In this document: positions 1 to 12,911 of the stretch, piece by piece
How positions within the stretch are numbered: position 1 is the first letter of the stretch
Layout of the letters: every line of letters starts with the position of its first letter
Position numbers and translations under genes: made by a program
The notes under the pieces: generated by a model
Databases searched by the model: none
What the model was told of the DNA's origin: nothing
The model's input: the letters and a program-made list of their open reading frames with translations, nothing else
From: Onthophagus taurus
Lineage: Eukaryota > Arthropoda > Insecta > Coleoptera > Scarabaeidae
Assembly: GCF_036711975.1 (NCBI RefSeq)
Contig: NW_027248940.1
Location: 1,488,001 to 1,552,000, forward strand
Length of the DNA: 64,000 bases
Direction: 5' to 3'

Positions 1-3000
1 TTTCACTTTTGCTCTTAGATGCATAAATATTGAGAAAAATACGAAAATATGAAAATTGGATGAATTTGTTGCTTTTTCAAGTATATGGTAACATTCGGAA
101 AACAGAGCATGTTATAAAAAAACTTTTGGAACGAAAGTTGTAGCTAATTTTATTCTTAGCAATATTGCTCTCTTTCACTTTTGCTCTTAGATGCATAAAT
201 ATTGAGAAAAATACGAAAATATGAAAATTGGATGAATTTGTTGCTTTTTCAAGTTAATGATAACATTCGGGAAACAGAGCATGTTATAAAAAAACTTTTA
301 GAACGAAAGTTGTAGCTAATTTTATTCTTAACAATATTGCTCTCTTTCACTTTTGCTCTTTGATTCATAAATATTGAGAAAAGTACGAAAATATGAAAAT
401 TGGATGAATTTGTTGCTTTTTCAAGTTAATGGTAACATTCGGAAAACAGAGCATGTTATAAAAAAACTTTTAGAATGAAAGTTGTAGCTAATTTTATTCT
501 TAGCAATATTGCTCTTTCTCACTTTTGCTCTTAGATGCCTAAATTTCTAGATAAATGCAAGAATATGAAAATTTTAGGAATTTGTTGCTTTTTCAAGTTG
601 TTAATGGTATCACTCGGGAAACAGAGTATGTTCTAAAAAAATTTTTTGAACAATAGTTGTAGCTAATTTTATTCTTAGCAATATTGCTCTCTTTCACTTT
701 TGATCTTAGATGCATAAATATTGAGAAAAATACGAAAATATGAAAATTGGATGAATTTGTTGCTTTTTCAAGTTAATGGTAACATTCGGAAAACAGAGCA
801 TGTTATAAAAAAACTTTTAGAACGAAAGTTGTTGCCAATTTTATTCTTAGCAATATTGCTCTCTTTCACTTTTGCTCTTAGATGCATAAATATTGAGAAA
901 AATACGAAAATATGAAAATTGGATGAATTTGTTGCTTTTTCAAGTTAATGGTAACATTCGGAAAACAGAGCATGTTATAAAAAAACTTTTAGAATGAAAG
1001 TTGTAGCTAATTTTATTCTTAGCAATATTGATCTTTCTCACTTTTGCTCTTAGATGCCTAAATTTCTAGATAAATGCAAGAATATGAAAATTTTAGGAAT
1101 TTGTTGCTTTTTCAAGTTGTTAATGGTATCCCTCGGGAAACAGAGTATGTTCTAAAAAAATTTTTTGAACAATAGTTGTAGCTAATTTTATTCTTAGCAA
1201 TATTGCTCTCTTTCACTTTTGATCTTAGATGCATAAATATTGAGAAAAATACGAAAATATGAAAATTGGATGAATTTGTTGCTTTTTCAAGTTAATGGTA
1301 ACATTCGGAAACGAAAGCATGTTATAAAAAAACTTTTGGAACGAAAGTTGTAGCTAATTTTATTCTTAGCAATATTGCTCTCTTTCACTTTTGCTCTTAG
1401 ATGCATAAATATTGAGAAAAATACGAAAATATGAAAATTGGATGAATTTGTTGCTTTTTCAAGTTAATGGTAACATTCGGAAAACAGAGCATGTTATAAA
1501 AAAACTTTTAGAACGAAAGTTGTAGCTAATTTTATTCTTAGCAATATTGCTCTCTTTCACTTTTGCTCTTAGATGCATAAAGATTGAGAAAAATACGAAA
1601 ACATGAAAATTGGATGAAATTGTTGCTTTTTCAAGTTAATGATAACATTCGGAAAACAGAGCATGTTATAAAAAAACTTTTAGAACGAAAGTTGTAGCTA
1701 ATTTTATTCTTAGCAATATTGCTCTCTCTCACTTTTGCTCTTAGATGCCTAAATTTCCAGAAAAATGCAAGAATATAAAAATTTGATGAATTTGTTGCTT
1801 TTTCAAGTTGTAAATGGTATCACTCGGGAAACCGAGCATGTTATAAAAAAACTTTTGGAACGAAAGTTGTAGCTAATTTTATTCTTAGCAATATTGCTCT
1901 CTTTCACTTTTGCTCTTAGATGAATAAATATTAAGAAAAATACGAAAATATGAAAATTAGATGAATTTGTTGCTTTTTCGAGTTAATGGTAACATTCGGA
2001 AAACAAAGCATGTTATAAAAAAACTTTTAGAACGAAAGTTGTAACTAATTTTATTCTTAGCAATATGGCTCTGTCTCACTTTTGCTGTTAGATGCCTAAA
2101 TTTCCAGAAAAATGCAAGAATATGAAAATTTGATGAATTTGTTGCTTTTTCAAGTTGTTAATGGTATCACCCGGGAAACAGAGCTTGTTATAAAAAAACT
2201 TTTTGAACAATAGTTGTAGCTAAGTTTATTTTTAACAATATTGCTCTCTTTCACTTTTGCTCTTAGATGCATAAATATTAAGAAAAATACGAAAATATGA
2301 AAATTGGATGAATTTGTTGCTTTTTCAAGTTAATGGTAACATTCGGAAAACAGAGCATGTTATAAAAAAACTTTTGGAACGAAAGTTGTAGCTAAGTTTA
2401 TTCTTAACAATATTGCTCTCTTTCACTTTTGCTCTTAGATGCATAAATATTGAGAAAAATACGAAAATATGAAAATTGGATGAATTTGTTGCTTTTTCAA
2501 GTATATGGTAACATTCGGAAAACAGAGCATGTTATAAAAAAACTTTTGGAACGAAAGTTGTAGCTAATTTTATTCTTAGCAATATTGCTCTCTTTCACTT
2601 TTGCTCTTAGATGCATAAATATTGAGAAAAATACGAAAATATGAAAATTGGATGAATTTGTTGCTTTTTCAAGTTAATGATAACATTCGGGAAACAGAGC
2701 ATGTTATAAAAAAACTTTTAGAACGAAAGTTGTAGCTAATTTTATTCTTAACAATATTGCTCTCTTTCACTTTTGCTCTTTGATTCATAAATATTGAGAA
2801 AAGTACGAAAATATGAAAATTGGATGAATTTGTTGCTTTTTCAAGTTAATGGTAACATTCGGAAAACAGAGCATGTTATAAAAAAACTTTTAGAATGAAA
2901 GTTGTAGCTAATTTTATTCTTAGCAATATTGCTCTTTCTCACTTTTGCTCTTAGATGCCTAAATTTCTAGATAAATGCAAGAATATGAAAATTTTAGGAA

Positions 3001-4770
3001 TTTGTTGCTTTTTCAAGTTGTTAATGGTATCACTCGGGAAACAGAGTATGTTCTAAAAAAATTTTTTGAACAATAGTTGTAGCTAATTTTATTCTTAGCA
3101 ATATTGCTCTCTTTCACTTTTGATCTTAGATGCATAAATATTGAGAAAAATACGAAAATATGAAAATTGGATGAATTTGTTGCTTTTTCAAGTTAATGGT
3201 AACATTCGGAAAACAGAGCATGTTATAAAAAAACTTTTAGAACGAAAGTTGTTGCCAATTTTATTCTTAGCAATATTGCTCTCTTTCACTTTTGCTCTTA
3301 GATGCATAAATATTGAGAAAAATACGAAAATATGAAAATTGGATGAATTTGTTGCTTTTTCAAGTTAATGGTAACATTCGGAAAACAGAGCATGTTATAA
3401 AAAAACTTTTAGAATGAAAGTTGTAGCTAATTTTATTCTTAGCAATATTGATCTTTCTCACTTTTGCTCTTAGATGCCTAAATTTCTAGATAAATGCAAG
3501 AATATGAAAATTTTAGGAATTTGTTGCTTTTTCAAGTTGTTAATGGTATCCCTCGGGAAACAGAGTATGTTCTAAAAAAATTTTTTGAACAATAGTTGTA
3601 GCTAATTTTATTCTTAGCAATATTGCTCTCTTTCACTTTTGATCTTAGATGCATAAATATTGAGAAAAATACGAAAATATGAAAATTGGATGAATTTGTT
3701 GCTTTTTCAAGTTAATGGTAACATTCGGAAACGAAAGCATGTTATAAAAAAACTTTTGGAACGAAAGTTGTAGCTAATTTTATTCTTAGCAATATTGCTC
3801 TCTTTCACTTTTGCTCTTAGATGCATAAATATTGAGAAAAATACGAAAATATGAAAATTGGATGAATTTGTTGCTTTTTCAAGTTAATGGTAACATTCGG
3901 AAAACAGAGCATGTTATAAAAAAACTTTTAGAACGAAAGTTGTAGCTAATTTTATTCTTAGCAATATTGCTCTCTTTCACTTTTGCTCTTAGATGCATAA
4001 AGATTGAGAAAAATACGAAAACATGAAAATTGGATGAAATTGTTGCTTTTTCAAGTTAATGATAACATTCGGAAAACAGAGCATGTTATAAAAAAACTTT
4101 TAGAACGAAAGTTGTAGCTAATTTTATTCTTAGCAATATTGCTCTCTCTCACTTTTGCTCTTAGATGCCTAAATTTCCAGAAAAATGCAAGAATATAAAA
4201 ATTTGATGAATTTGTTGCTTTTTCAAGTTGTAAATGGTATCACTCGGGAAACCGAGCATGTTATAAAAAAACTTTTGGAACGAAAGTTGTAGCTAATTTT
4301 ATTCTTAGCAATATTGCTCTCTTTCACTTTTGCTCTTAGATGAATAAATATTAAGAAAAATACGAAAATATGAAAATTAGATGAATTTGTTGCTTTTTCG
4401 AGTTAATGGTAACATTCGGAAAACAAAGCATGTTATAAAAAAACTTTTAGAACGAAAGTTGTAACTAATTTTATTCTTAGCAATATGGCTCTGTCTCACT
4501 TTTGCTGTTAGATGCCTAAATTTCCAGAAAAATGCAAGAATATGAAAATTTGATGAATTTGTTGCTTTTTCAAGTTGTTAATGGTATCACCCGGGAAACA
4601 GAGCTTGTTATAAAAAAACTTTTTGAACAATAGTTGTAGCTAAGTTTATTTTTAACAATATTGCTCTCTTTCACTTTTGCTCTTAGATGCATAAATATTA
4701 AGAAAAATACGAAAATATGAAAATTGGATGAATTTGTTGCTTTTTCAAGTTAATGGTAACATTCGGAAAA
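1..4770. repeat. Sat1 satellite in a 2,420-bp higher-order repeat
   Basis: Tandem AT-rich monomers of about 172-175 bp. Each monomer contains the landmarks TTCACTTTTGCTCTTAGATG, GAATTTGTTGCTTTTTCAAG and GAGCATGTTATAAAAAAAC, and the 10-bp palindrome GCAATATTGC. Bases 1-2350 recur at 2421-4770 with no difference that I saw, so 14 monomers (14 x ~173 = 2,420) form one higher-order unit present about twice. The match breaks near 4770, where CAGAGCATG becomes GAAAGCATG. Monomers fall into two types: one with TGGTAACATTCGG and one with TGGTATCACTCGGG. The short open frames at 721-915 and 3141-3335 are identical only because the DNA is repeated. Confidence 0.95.
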
Positions 4771-5034
4771 GAAAGCATGTTATAAAAAAACTTTTGGAAC
4801 GAAGGTTGTAGCTAATTTTATTCTTAGCAATATTGCTCTCTCTCACTTTTGCTCTTACGATTAGATACCTAAATTTCCAGAAAAATACAAGAATATGAAA
4901 ATTGGATAAAGTTGTTCCTTTTTCAAGTAGTTCATGGTGGCACTCGGGAAACAGAGCATGTTATAAAAAAACTTTTGGAACAAAAGTTGTAGCTAATTTT
5001 ATTCTTAGCAATATTGATCTCCTTCACTTTTGCT
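4771..5034. repeat. Sat1 monomers before the MITE
   Basis: Diverged Sat1 monomers continue to 5034, where the array is cut at CACTTTTGCT by the element that follows. These monomers carry the ATTGGATAAAGTTGTTCC variant. Confidence 0.9.
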
Positions 5035-5437
5035 CAGGGTTGCCAATTACACACATAGAATGTCGTGAGCCATGTCATCAAAAATCGCGAGATGTTGAAA
5101 TTTGTTTAAAAATCACTCAATTTTAATAGTATGTGTTACATGTAGGCATAGGATTCAAGTAAAATAGTTTAGACAATGTTTGTATATAAAAGTGATATAA
5201 TTAAAAGGAAATAAAATATTAGTTTAAGTAATTTCTTAGCGGCGAATAGATGCACTAATAGAGAAATTTACAGTAACCTACAATTCGAGTTGAAAAGGTT
5301 ATGATTTTACTTTGATTTTATTAACACTAATTATTATATTATTTTTGTAATAAAATGGTGAGAAGTACATGTAAGATCGTGAGATTAAAGATAATATCAT
5401 GAGATCTCACGATGAATCGTGAGACCTGGCAACCTTG
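5035..5437. mobile_element. hAT-like non-autonomous element (MITE) inserted in Sat1
   Basis: The 403-bp insert starts CAGGGTTGCCA and ends TGGCAACCTTG, which are terminal inverted repeats with one mismatch. It is flanked by CTTTTGCT (5027-5034) and CTCTTGCT (5438-5445), an 8-bp target duplication with one mismatch, and Sat1 resumes in register afterwards. It has no coding capacity. The interior has repeated subterminal GTGAG/CTCAC motifs (for example GATCTCACGATG). An 8-bp duplication and CAG...CTG ends are typical of hAT transposons. The superfamily assignment is inference because no transposase is present. Confidence 0.8.
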
Positions 5438-8388
5438 CTCTTGCTCTCCGATACATAAATATCGAGAAAAATGCAAAAATATGAAAATTGGACGAATTTG
5501 TTGCTTTTTCAAGTTGCTAATGATAATACTTGCAAAACGGACATGTTGTAGAAAAACTTATAGCACGAAAGTTGTAACTAATCTTATTCTTAGCAATATT
5601 GCTCTCTTTCACTTTTGCTCTTAAATGCATAAATATTGAGAAAAATACGAAAATATGAAAATTGGATGAATTTGTTGCTTTTTCAAGTTAATGGTAACAT
5701 TCGGAAAACAGAGCATGTTATAAAAAAACTTTTGGAACGAAACTTTTAGCTGATTTTATTCTTAACAATATTGCTCTCTTTCACTTTTGCTCTTAGAAGA
5801 ATAAATACTGAGAAAAATACGAAAATATGAAAATTGGATGAATTTGTTGCTTTTTCAAGTTAATGGTAACATTCGGAAAACAGAGCATGTTATAAAAAAA
5901 CTTTTGGAACGAAAGTTGTAGCTAAGTTTATTCTTAGCAATATTGCTCTCTCTCACTTTTGCTCTTAGATGCCTAAATTTCCAGAAAAATGCAAGAATAT
6001 AAAAATTTGATGAATTTGTTGCTTTTTCAAGTTAATGGTAACATTCGGAAAACAGAGCATGTTATTAAAAAACTTTTGGAACGAAAGTTGTAGCTAATTT
6101 TATTCTTAGCAACATTGCTCTCTTTCACTTTTGCTCTTAGGTGCATAAATATTAAGAAAAATACGAAAATATGAAAATTGGATGAATTTGTTGCTTTTTC
6201 AAGTTAATGGTAACATTCGGAAAACAAAGCATGTTATTAAAAAACTTTTGGAACGAAAGTTGTAGCTAATTTTATTCTTAGCAATATTCCTCTCTTTCAC
6301 TTTTGCTCGTAGATGCATAAATATTGAGAAAAATACGATAATATGAAAATTGGATGAATTTGTTGCTTTTTCAAGTTAATGTTAACATTCGGAAAACAGA
6401 GCATGTTATAAAAGAAACTTTTGGAACGAAAGTTGTAGCTAATTTTATTCTTAGCAATATTGTTCTCTCTCACTTTTGCTCTTAGATGTCTAAATTTCCA
6501 GAAAAATGCAAGAATATAAAAATTTGATGAATTTGTTGCTTTTTCAAGTTAATGGTAACATTCGGAAAACAGAGCATGTTATTAAAAAACTTTTGGAACG
6601 AAAGTTGTAGCTAATTTTATTCTTAGCAATATTGCTCTCTTTCACTTTTGCTCTTAGATGAATAAATATTGAGAAAAATATGAAAATTGGATGAATTTGT
6701 TGCTTTTTCAAGTATATGGTAACATTCGGAAAACAGAGCATGTTATTAAAAAACTTTTGGAATGAAACTTGTAGCTAATTTTATTCTTAGCAATATTGCT
6801 CTCTTTCACTTTTGCTCTTAGATGCATAAATATTGAGAAAAGTACGAAAATATGAAAATTGGATGAATTTGTTGCTTTTTCAAGTTAATGGTAACATTCG
6901 GAAAACAGAGCATGTTATAAAAAAACTTTTTCAACAATAGTTGTAGCTAATTTTATTCTTAACAATATTGCTCTCTTTCACTTTTGCCCTTAGATGCATA
7001 AAGATTGAGAAAAATACGAAAATATGAAAATTGGATGAATTTGTTGCTTTTTCAAGTTAATGGTAACATTTGCAAAAAAGAGCATGTTATAAAAAAACTT
7101 TTAGAACGAAAGTTGTAGCTAATTTTATTCTTAGCAATATTGCTCTCTTTCACTTTTGCTCTTAAATGCATAAAGATTGAGAAAAATACGAAAATATGAA
7201 AATTGGATGAATTTGTTGCTTTTTCAAGGTAATGGTAACATTCGGAAAGCAAAGCATGTTATAAAAAACTTTTGGAACGAAAATTGTAGCTAATTTTATT
7301 CTTAGCAATCTTGTTCTCTTTCACTTTTGCTCTTAGATGCATAAATATTGAGAAAAATACGAAAATATGAAAATTGGATGAATTTGTTGCTTTTTCAAGT
7401 TAATGGTAACATTCGGAAAACAAAGCATGTTACAAAAAAACTTTTGAAACGAAAGTTGTAGCTAATTTTATTCTTAGCAATATTGCTCTCTTTCACTTTT
7501 GCTCTTAGATGAATAAATATTGAAAAAAATACGAAAATATTAAAATTAGATGAATTTGTTGCTTTTTCGAGTTAATGGTAAAATTCGGAAAACAGAGCAT
7601 GTTATAAAAAAACTTTTAGAACGAAAGATGTAGCTAATTTTATTCTTAGCAATATTGCTCTCTTTCACTTTTGCTCTTAAATGCATAAAGATTGAGAAAA
7701 ATACGAAAATATGAAAATTGGATGAATTTGTTGCTTTTTCAAGTTAATGGTGATATTCGGAAAACAGAGCATGTTATAAAAAAACGTTTGGAACGAAAGT
7801 TGTAGCTAATTTTATTCTTAGCAATATTACTCTGTTTCACTTTTGCTCTCAGATGCCTAAATATTGAGAAAAATACGGAAATTTGAAAATTGGATGAATT
7901 TGTTCCTTTTTCAAGTTGATGATGGTAACACTCGGGAAACAGAAAATGTTATAAAATACTTTTGGAACCAAAGTTGTAGCTAATTTATTCTTAGCAATAT
8001 TGATCTCTTTCACTTTTGCTCTTAGTTAGATGCATAAATATTGAGAAAAATACGAAAATATGAAAATTGGATGAATTTGTTGCTTTTTCAACTTAATGGT
8101 AAAATTCGGAAAACAGAGCATCTTATAAAAAAACTTTTGGAACGAAAGTTGTAGCTAATTTTATTCTTAGCAATATTGCTCTGTTTCACTTTTGCTCTTA
8201 GATGCATAAATATTGAGAAAAATACGAAAATATAAAAATTGGATGAATTTGTTGTTTTTTCAAGTTAATGGTAAAATTCGAAAAACAGAGCATGTTATAA
8301 AAAAACTTATAGGACGAAAGTTGTAGCTAATTTTATTCTTAGCAATATTGCTCTCTCTCACTTTTGCTCTCAGATGCGTAAATAATAA
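5438..8388. repeat. Sat1 satellite, remainder of block A
   Basis: About 17 further Sat1 monomers, more diverged from each other than those in the higher-order repeat. Array end is marked by GCTCTCAGATGCGTAAATAA near 8388, a junction sequence that recurs almost exactly near 16350 at the end of block C. Confidence 0.93.
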
Positions 8389-8690
8389 TCGATGTTTTGA
8401 AAATCGGTGGATTAAGTCTTAATTGGTATCACGATTTCTGCCAGCAGCATCTGGTCTCAAATTAACAGTGTTTTGTTTTCTGCAAATAGCATCAAGTCTT
8501 CTGCCATCACTATTTGGTCTTCTGCCAGCAGTATCTAGTTTTCTATTAGAAGCACCAAGTCACCTATTAACAGTATCTAATCTAAGTTGTTTTGTATGTA
8601 ATCTTCCATTAACGGTATCAAGTATATTCATTAATAATTGTAGTTTAAATCAGTATGTTTTGTCACTGACCTATAATGAACCTTTATCAT
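8389..8690. repeat. Satellite-boundary module, copy 1
   Basis: A roughly 260-300 bp sequence immediately after Sat1, built from internal short repeats of the type TCTGCCAGCAGTATCT and TTCTATTAGAAGC, then TAATCTTCCATTAAC. Two more copies follow Sat1 blocks B (12912-13175) and C (16357-16635). A short open frame here at 8423-8692 is a by-product of the repeats. Function unknown. Confidence 0.75.
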
Positions 8691-8729
8691 AAACCTTATC
8701 TTATCAAACTCCACTATCAATTCATAATT

Positions 8730-8960
8730 TATTATGGTTGAACATCTGATGCATTATTGTTATCTCCTATTAATGCAAAATTATAAAAATACTTGAATTA
8801 CTTTTTCTAATTCACCGCAACAAAAAAAAGATAATTATAAATTCTAATCTAAACTTTTGAAACAAACATCAATATATTAATAAGATAAGTTGTTATCAAA
8901 CAATAGATTTAAACTAATAAATTTGAAATAATTATTGTACACAGTTCAAAACAAAGCATC
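8730..8960 (+). other. Duplicated 5' flank of the unknown gene, copy 1
   Basis: This flank matches 23860-24097 upstream of the paralogous gene. Shared stretches include TATAAATTCTAATCTAAAC, ATCAATATATTAATAAGATA and GTTGTTATCAAACAA. The duplication therefore carried about 230 bp of 5' sequence with each coding region. It may hold the promoter, but no motif is decisive. Confidence 0.6.
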
Positions 8961-9782
8961 ATGAGCAAATTAACCGACCTACAAATCGAAAAGTATTTTA
9001 ATTATCACCGTGGAATATCAAACGGTGAAGAGAGTTACAATGAAAGTGATAGTAGTGATAGTGGGGAAAGTGATTTAGATGAGGAATACGAAAGATATCA
9101 ATTAACTCCGTTAAGTAAAAAAGAACTTAAAATCGGAGCTGTTCGCATACAATGTGAAGATAATCAGTGTGAACAAATTATTGATACTAATTCAAACATA
9201 AAAAAGAAAAGGAATCCGACGAAAAGAAAAAAGAAAAAGATAAGAAGAAAAAATAAGAGACAAAAAAATAACTTCCCCTTTTATGATTCATCTTATTCGT
9301 GTTCCGACCCCGAGGTAAGAATAAGAATGAAAAATTTGATTTGTACATATGCAATCGACACATTACGAATTAATGAATACCAGGAAGTTGAGAATAACTG
9401 TCTTGATTTGGGAATGTTTTGTAAAGGATTTTATTTCCCCTCCCCTGATATATTTCCAATATTAGGATACATTAACACTTTAAAAAATAAGAAAATTCCT
9501 AACATTGAGAGAGAAAGTATTTTTTATCAAGAACACCACATCATCCCGCAATATAAACATCAAGACGAACTTGGATATTCCAACATTTTAATACGACGTA
9601 CTAACATTTCATTTTTTCAATTTATTGAGAATTTCGAAGATTCATTTCCGATATCAGCAGAATCGGTGATGTGTCCTATAATAACAATAAATTCGCGATG
9701 TGAATTTTACAAGTTTCAAGTGGATCAAGATAAGGTGTTTTTAGTGTTTAAAGATAAGAAATTTAATTTTTGTAAACATTAG
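8961..9782 (+). CDS. Acidic/basic protein of unknown family, paralogue 1 (273 aa)
   Basis: Single-exon frame starting at ATG in the context GCATCATGAGC. I do not recognise the family. Layout: residues 1-45 are polar with a Ser/Asp/Glu-rich run (ESDSSDSGESDLDEEYE). Around residues 75-105 is a strongly basic run (KKRNPTKRKKKKIRRKNK) that looks like a nuclear-localisation or nucleic-acid-binding segment. Residues ~108-273 are a compact-looking C-terminal region beginning FPFYDSSYSCSDP and ending KDKKFNFCKH. There is no signal peptide or membrane segment. The paralogue at 24098-24880 is aligned over the whole length and all length differences are whole codons, mostly in the basic run, which supports a real, constrained gene. 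It could be host-encoded or part of an unrecognised mobile unit. The acidic N-terminus loosely recalls those of piggyBac transposases, but no transposase core is present. Confidence 0.8.
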   Translation: MSKLTDLQIEKYFNYHRGISNGEESYNESDSSDSGESDLDEEYERYQLTPLSKKELKIGAVRIQCEDNQCEQIIDTNSNIKKKRNPTKRKKKKIRRKNKRQKNNFPFYDSSYSCSDPEVRIRMKNLICTYAIDTLRINEYQEVENNCLDLGMFCKGFYFPSPDIFPILGYINTLKNKKIPNIERESIFYQEHHIIPQYKHQDELGYSNILIRRTNISFFQFIENFEDSFPISAESVMCPIITINSRCEFYKFQVDQDKVFLVFKDKKFNFCKH

Positions 9783-10171
9783 TTGAATCGAATAAATAAT
9801 CTTTAGAGTATTAACGAAATATTAATTTTTTAAATGTCCCAACTATTCCAAATAATTCTTCGAAATAGCTTTTAATTGTTACATCTAAAAAAGAAGAAGA
9901 TAAGTAGGTGTTTGAGGATGTAGTAAGTTATGTTGGCAACAAGTTGGGTGACTTTAAAATGATTAATGAAAATGGGAGGTTAGAGAAGTAATAGATGCTA
10001 CTGCCAGCATGTTTGGCAGACTTCAAGATGATGAATAATAGTTAGCAGCATCTTGAAGTCTGCCAACTTGTTGGTAGTATGAGCTGCTAGTTCTCCAAAC
10101 TCTTATTCATCATAATATGTCTGCCAACTTTTTGGCAGCATGAGCTATTATGATATGAAGCCATAACAACA
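9783..10171. repeat. Gene 3' flank and CTGCCA boundary repeats
   Basis: 9783-9980 is non-coding. It shares TTGAATCGAATAAATAAT-type sequence with the 3' flank of the paralogue and has a short Sat2-like stretch (TTTTAAATGTCCCAA, AAATAATTCTT). From about 9990 to 10160 are short repeats containing GGCAGACTTCAAGATGATGA and CTGCCAACTTGTTGG. The same motifs occur at 13190-13310, 14660-14800, 16630-16700 and 34145-34235. No gene seen. Confidence 0.65.
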
Positions 10172-12911
10172 CTTTGGAAATAAAGCATGTTATAAAAAAA
10201 CTTTTGCAACGAAAGTTGTAGCTAATTTTATTCTTAACAATATTGCTTTTTTTCACTTTTGCTCTTAGATGCCTAAATTTCCATAAAAATGCAAGAATAT
10301 GAAAATTGGATAAATTTGTTCCTTTTTCAAATAGTTCATGGTAGCACTCGGGAAACAGAGCATGTTATAAAAAAACATTTGGAATGAAAGTTGTAGCTAA
10401 TTTTATTCTTAGAAATATTGCTCTCTTTCACTTTTGCTCTTAGATGCATAAATATTGAGAAAAATGCGAAATTATGAAAATTGGATGAATTTGTTGCTTT
10501 TTCAAGTTAATGGTAACATTCGGAAAACAGAGCATGTTATTAAAAAACTCTTGGAACGAAAGTTGTAGCTAATTTTATTCTTAGCAATATTGCTCTCTCT
10601 CACTTTTGCTCCTAGATGCCTAAATTTCCAGAAAAATGCAAGAATATGAAAATTTGATGAATTTGTTGCTTTTTCAAGTTGTTAATGGTATCACTCGGGA
10701 AACAGAGCATGTTATGAAAAAACTTTTAGAACTAAAGTTGTAGCTAATTTTGTTCTTAGCAATATTGATCTCTTTCACTTTTGCTCTCAGATGACTAAAT
10801 ATCGAGAAAAATACAAAAATATGAAATTTGGATGAATTAGTTGCTTTTTCAAGTTGTTAATGGCGACACTCTGGAAACAGAGCATGTTATAAAAAAACTT
10901 TAGGAACTAAAGTTGTAGCTAATTTTATTCTTAACAATATTGCTCGGTTTCCCTTTTGCTCTTAGATGCCTAAATATTAAGAAAAATGTAAAAATATGAA
11001 AATTGGATAAATTTCTTCCTTTTTCAAGTAATTCATGGTAGCATTCGGAAAACAGAGCATGTTATGAAAAAACTTTTGAAACGAAAGGTGTAGCTAATTT
11101 TATTCTTAGAAATATTGCTCTCTTTCACTTTTGCTCTTAAATGCATAAATATTGAGAAAAATACGAAAATATGAAAATTGGATGAATTTGTTGCTTTTTC
11201 AAGGTAATGGTAACATTCGGAAAACAGAGCATGTTGTGAAAAAACTTTTGGAATGAAAGTTGTAGCTAATTTTATTTTTAGCAATATTGCTCTCTTTCAC
11301 TTTTGCTCTTAGATGCATAAATATTGAGAAAAATACGAAAATATGAAAATTGTATGAATTTGTTGCTTTTTCAAGTTAATGGTAACATTTGGAAAACAGA
11401 GCATGTTATAAAAAAACTTTTAGAACGAAAGTTGTAGCTAATTTTATTTTTAGCAATATTGCTATCTATTACTTTTCCTCTTAGATGCATAAATATTGAA
11501 AAAAATACAAAATATGAAAATTGGATGAATTTGTTGCTTTTTCAAGTTAATGGTAACATTCGGAAAACAGAGCATGTTATTAAAAAACTTTTTGAACAAT
11601 AGTTGTAGCTAATTTTATTCTTAACAATATTGTTCTCTTTCACTTTTGCGCTTAGATGCATAAATATTGAGAAAAATACGAAAATATGAAAATTGGATGA
11701 ATTTGTTGCTTTTTCAAGTTAATGGTAACATTCGGAAAACAGAGCATGTTATTAAAAAACTTTTGGAACTAAAGTTGTAGCTAATTTTATTCTTAACAAT
11801 ATTGCTCGGTTTCTCTTTTGCTCTTAGATGCCTAAATATGAAGAAAAATGTAAAAATATGAAAATTGGATAAATTTCTTCCTTTTTCAAGTAATTCATGG
11901 TAGCATTCGGAAAACAGAGCATGTTATGAAAAAACTTTTGAAACGAAAGGTGTAGCTAATTTTATTCTTAGCAATATTGCTCTCTCTCACTTTTACTCTT
12001 AGATAACTAAATTTCCAGAAAAATACAAGAATATGAAAATTGGATAAATTTGTTCCTTTTTCAAGTAGTTCATGGTAGCACTCGGGAAACAGAGCATGTT
12101 ATAAAAAAACTTTTGGAATGAAAGTTCTAGCTAATTTTATTTTTAGCAATATTGCTCTCTTTCACTTTTGCTCTTAGATGCATAAATATTGAGAAAAATA
12201 CGAAAATATGAAAATTGGATGAATTTGTTGCTTTTTCAAGTTAATGGTGATATTCGGGAAACAGAGCATGTTATAAAAAAACGTTTGGAACTAAAGTTGT
12301 AGCTAATTTTATTTCTAACAATATTGCTCTCTTTCACTTTTGCTCTTAAATGCATGAATATTGAGAAAAATATGAAAATTGGATGAATTTGTTGCTTTTT
12401 CAAGTTAATGGTGATATTCGGAAAACAGAGCATGTTATAAAAAAACTTTTGGAACTGAAGTTGTAGCTAATTTTATTCTTAGCAATATTGCTCTCTCTCA
12501 CTTTTGCTCTTAGATGTCTAAATTTCCAGAAAAATGCAAGAATATGAAGATTTGATAAATTTGTTTCATTTTCCAGTTATTAATGGTAACATTTGGGAAA
12601 CAGAGCATGTTATAAAAAAACTTTTGGAACGAAGGTTGAAGCTAATTTTATTCTTAGCAATATTGATCTCTTTCATTTTTGCTCTCAGATGCCTAAATAT
12701 AGAGAAAAATGCAAAAATATGAAAATTGGATGAATTTGTTGCTTTCTCAAGTTGCTAATGGTAACACTTGGAAAACAGAGCATGTTATAAAAAAACTTTT
12801 TAACTAACGTTGTTGCTAATTTTATTCTTAGCAATATTGATCTGTGTCACTTTTGCTCTCAGGTGCCTAAATATCGAGAAAAATGCAATAATATGAAAAT
12901 TTGATGAATTT
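10172..12911. repeat. Sat1 satellite block B
   Basis: About 16 Sat1 monomers, beginning with a partial unit. Both monomer types alternate: TGGATGAATTTGTTGC with TGGTAACATTCGG, and TGGATAAATTTGTTCC with CATGGTAGCACTCGGG. Open frames on either strand (for example 11033-11284, 12236-12433, 12534-12722) are products of the repeat. Confidence 0.93.

Noticed and set aside
721..3335. Two identical 64-residue open frames in Sat1, and similar frames throughout 5-16 kb
   Set aside because: They are the same satellite unit read by chance; they recur with the repeat period and show no coding constraint.
8961..9782. Reading the unknown gene as a piggyBac transposase fragment
   Set aside because: Only the acidic N-terminus is similar in style; no catalytic Asp motifs or Cys-rich C-terminus.
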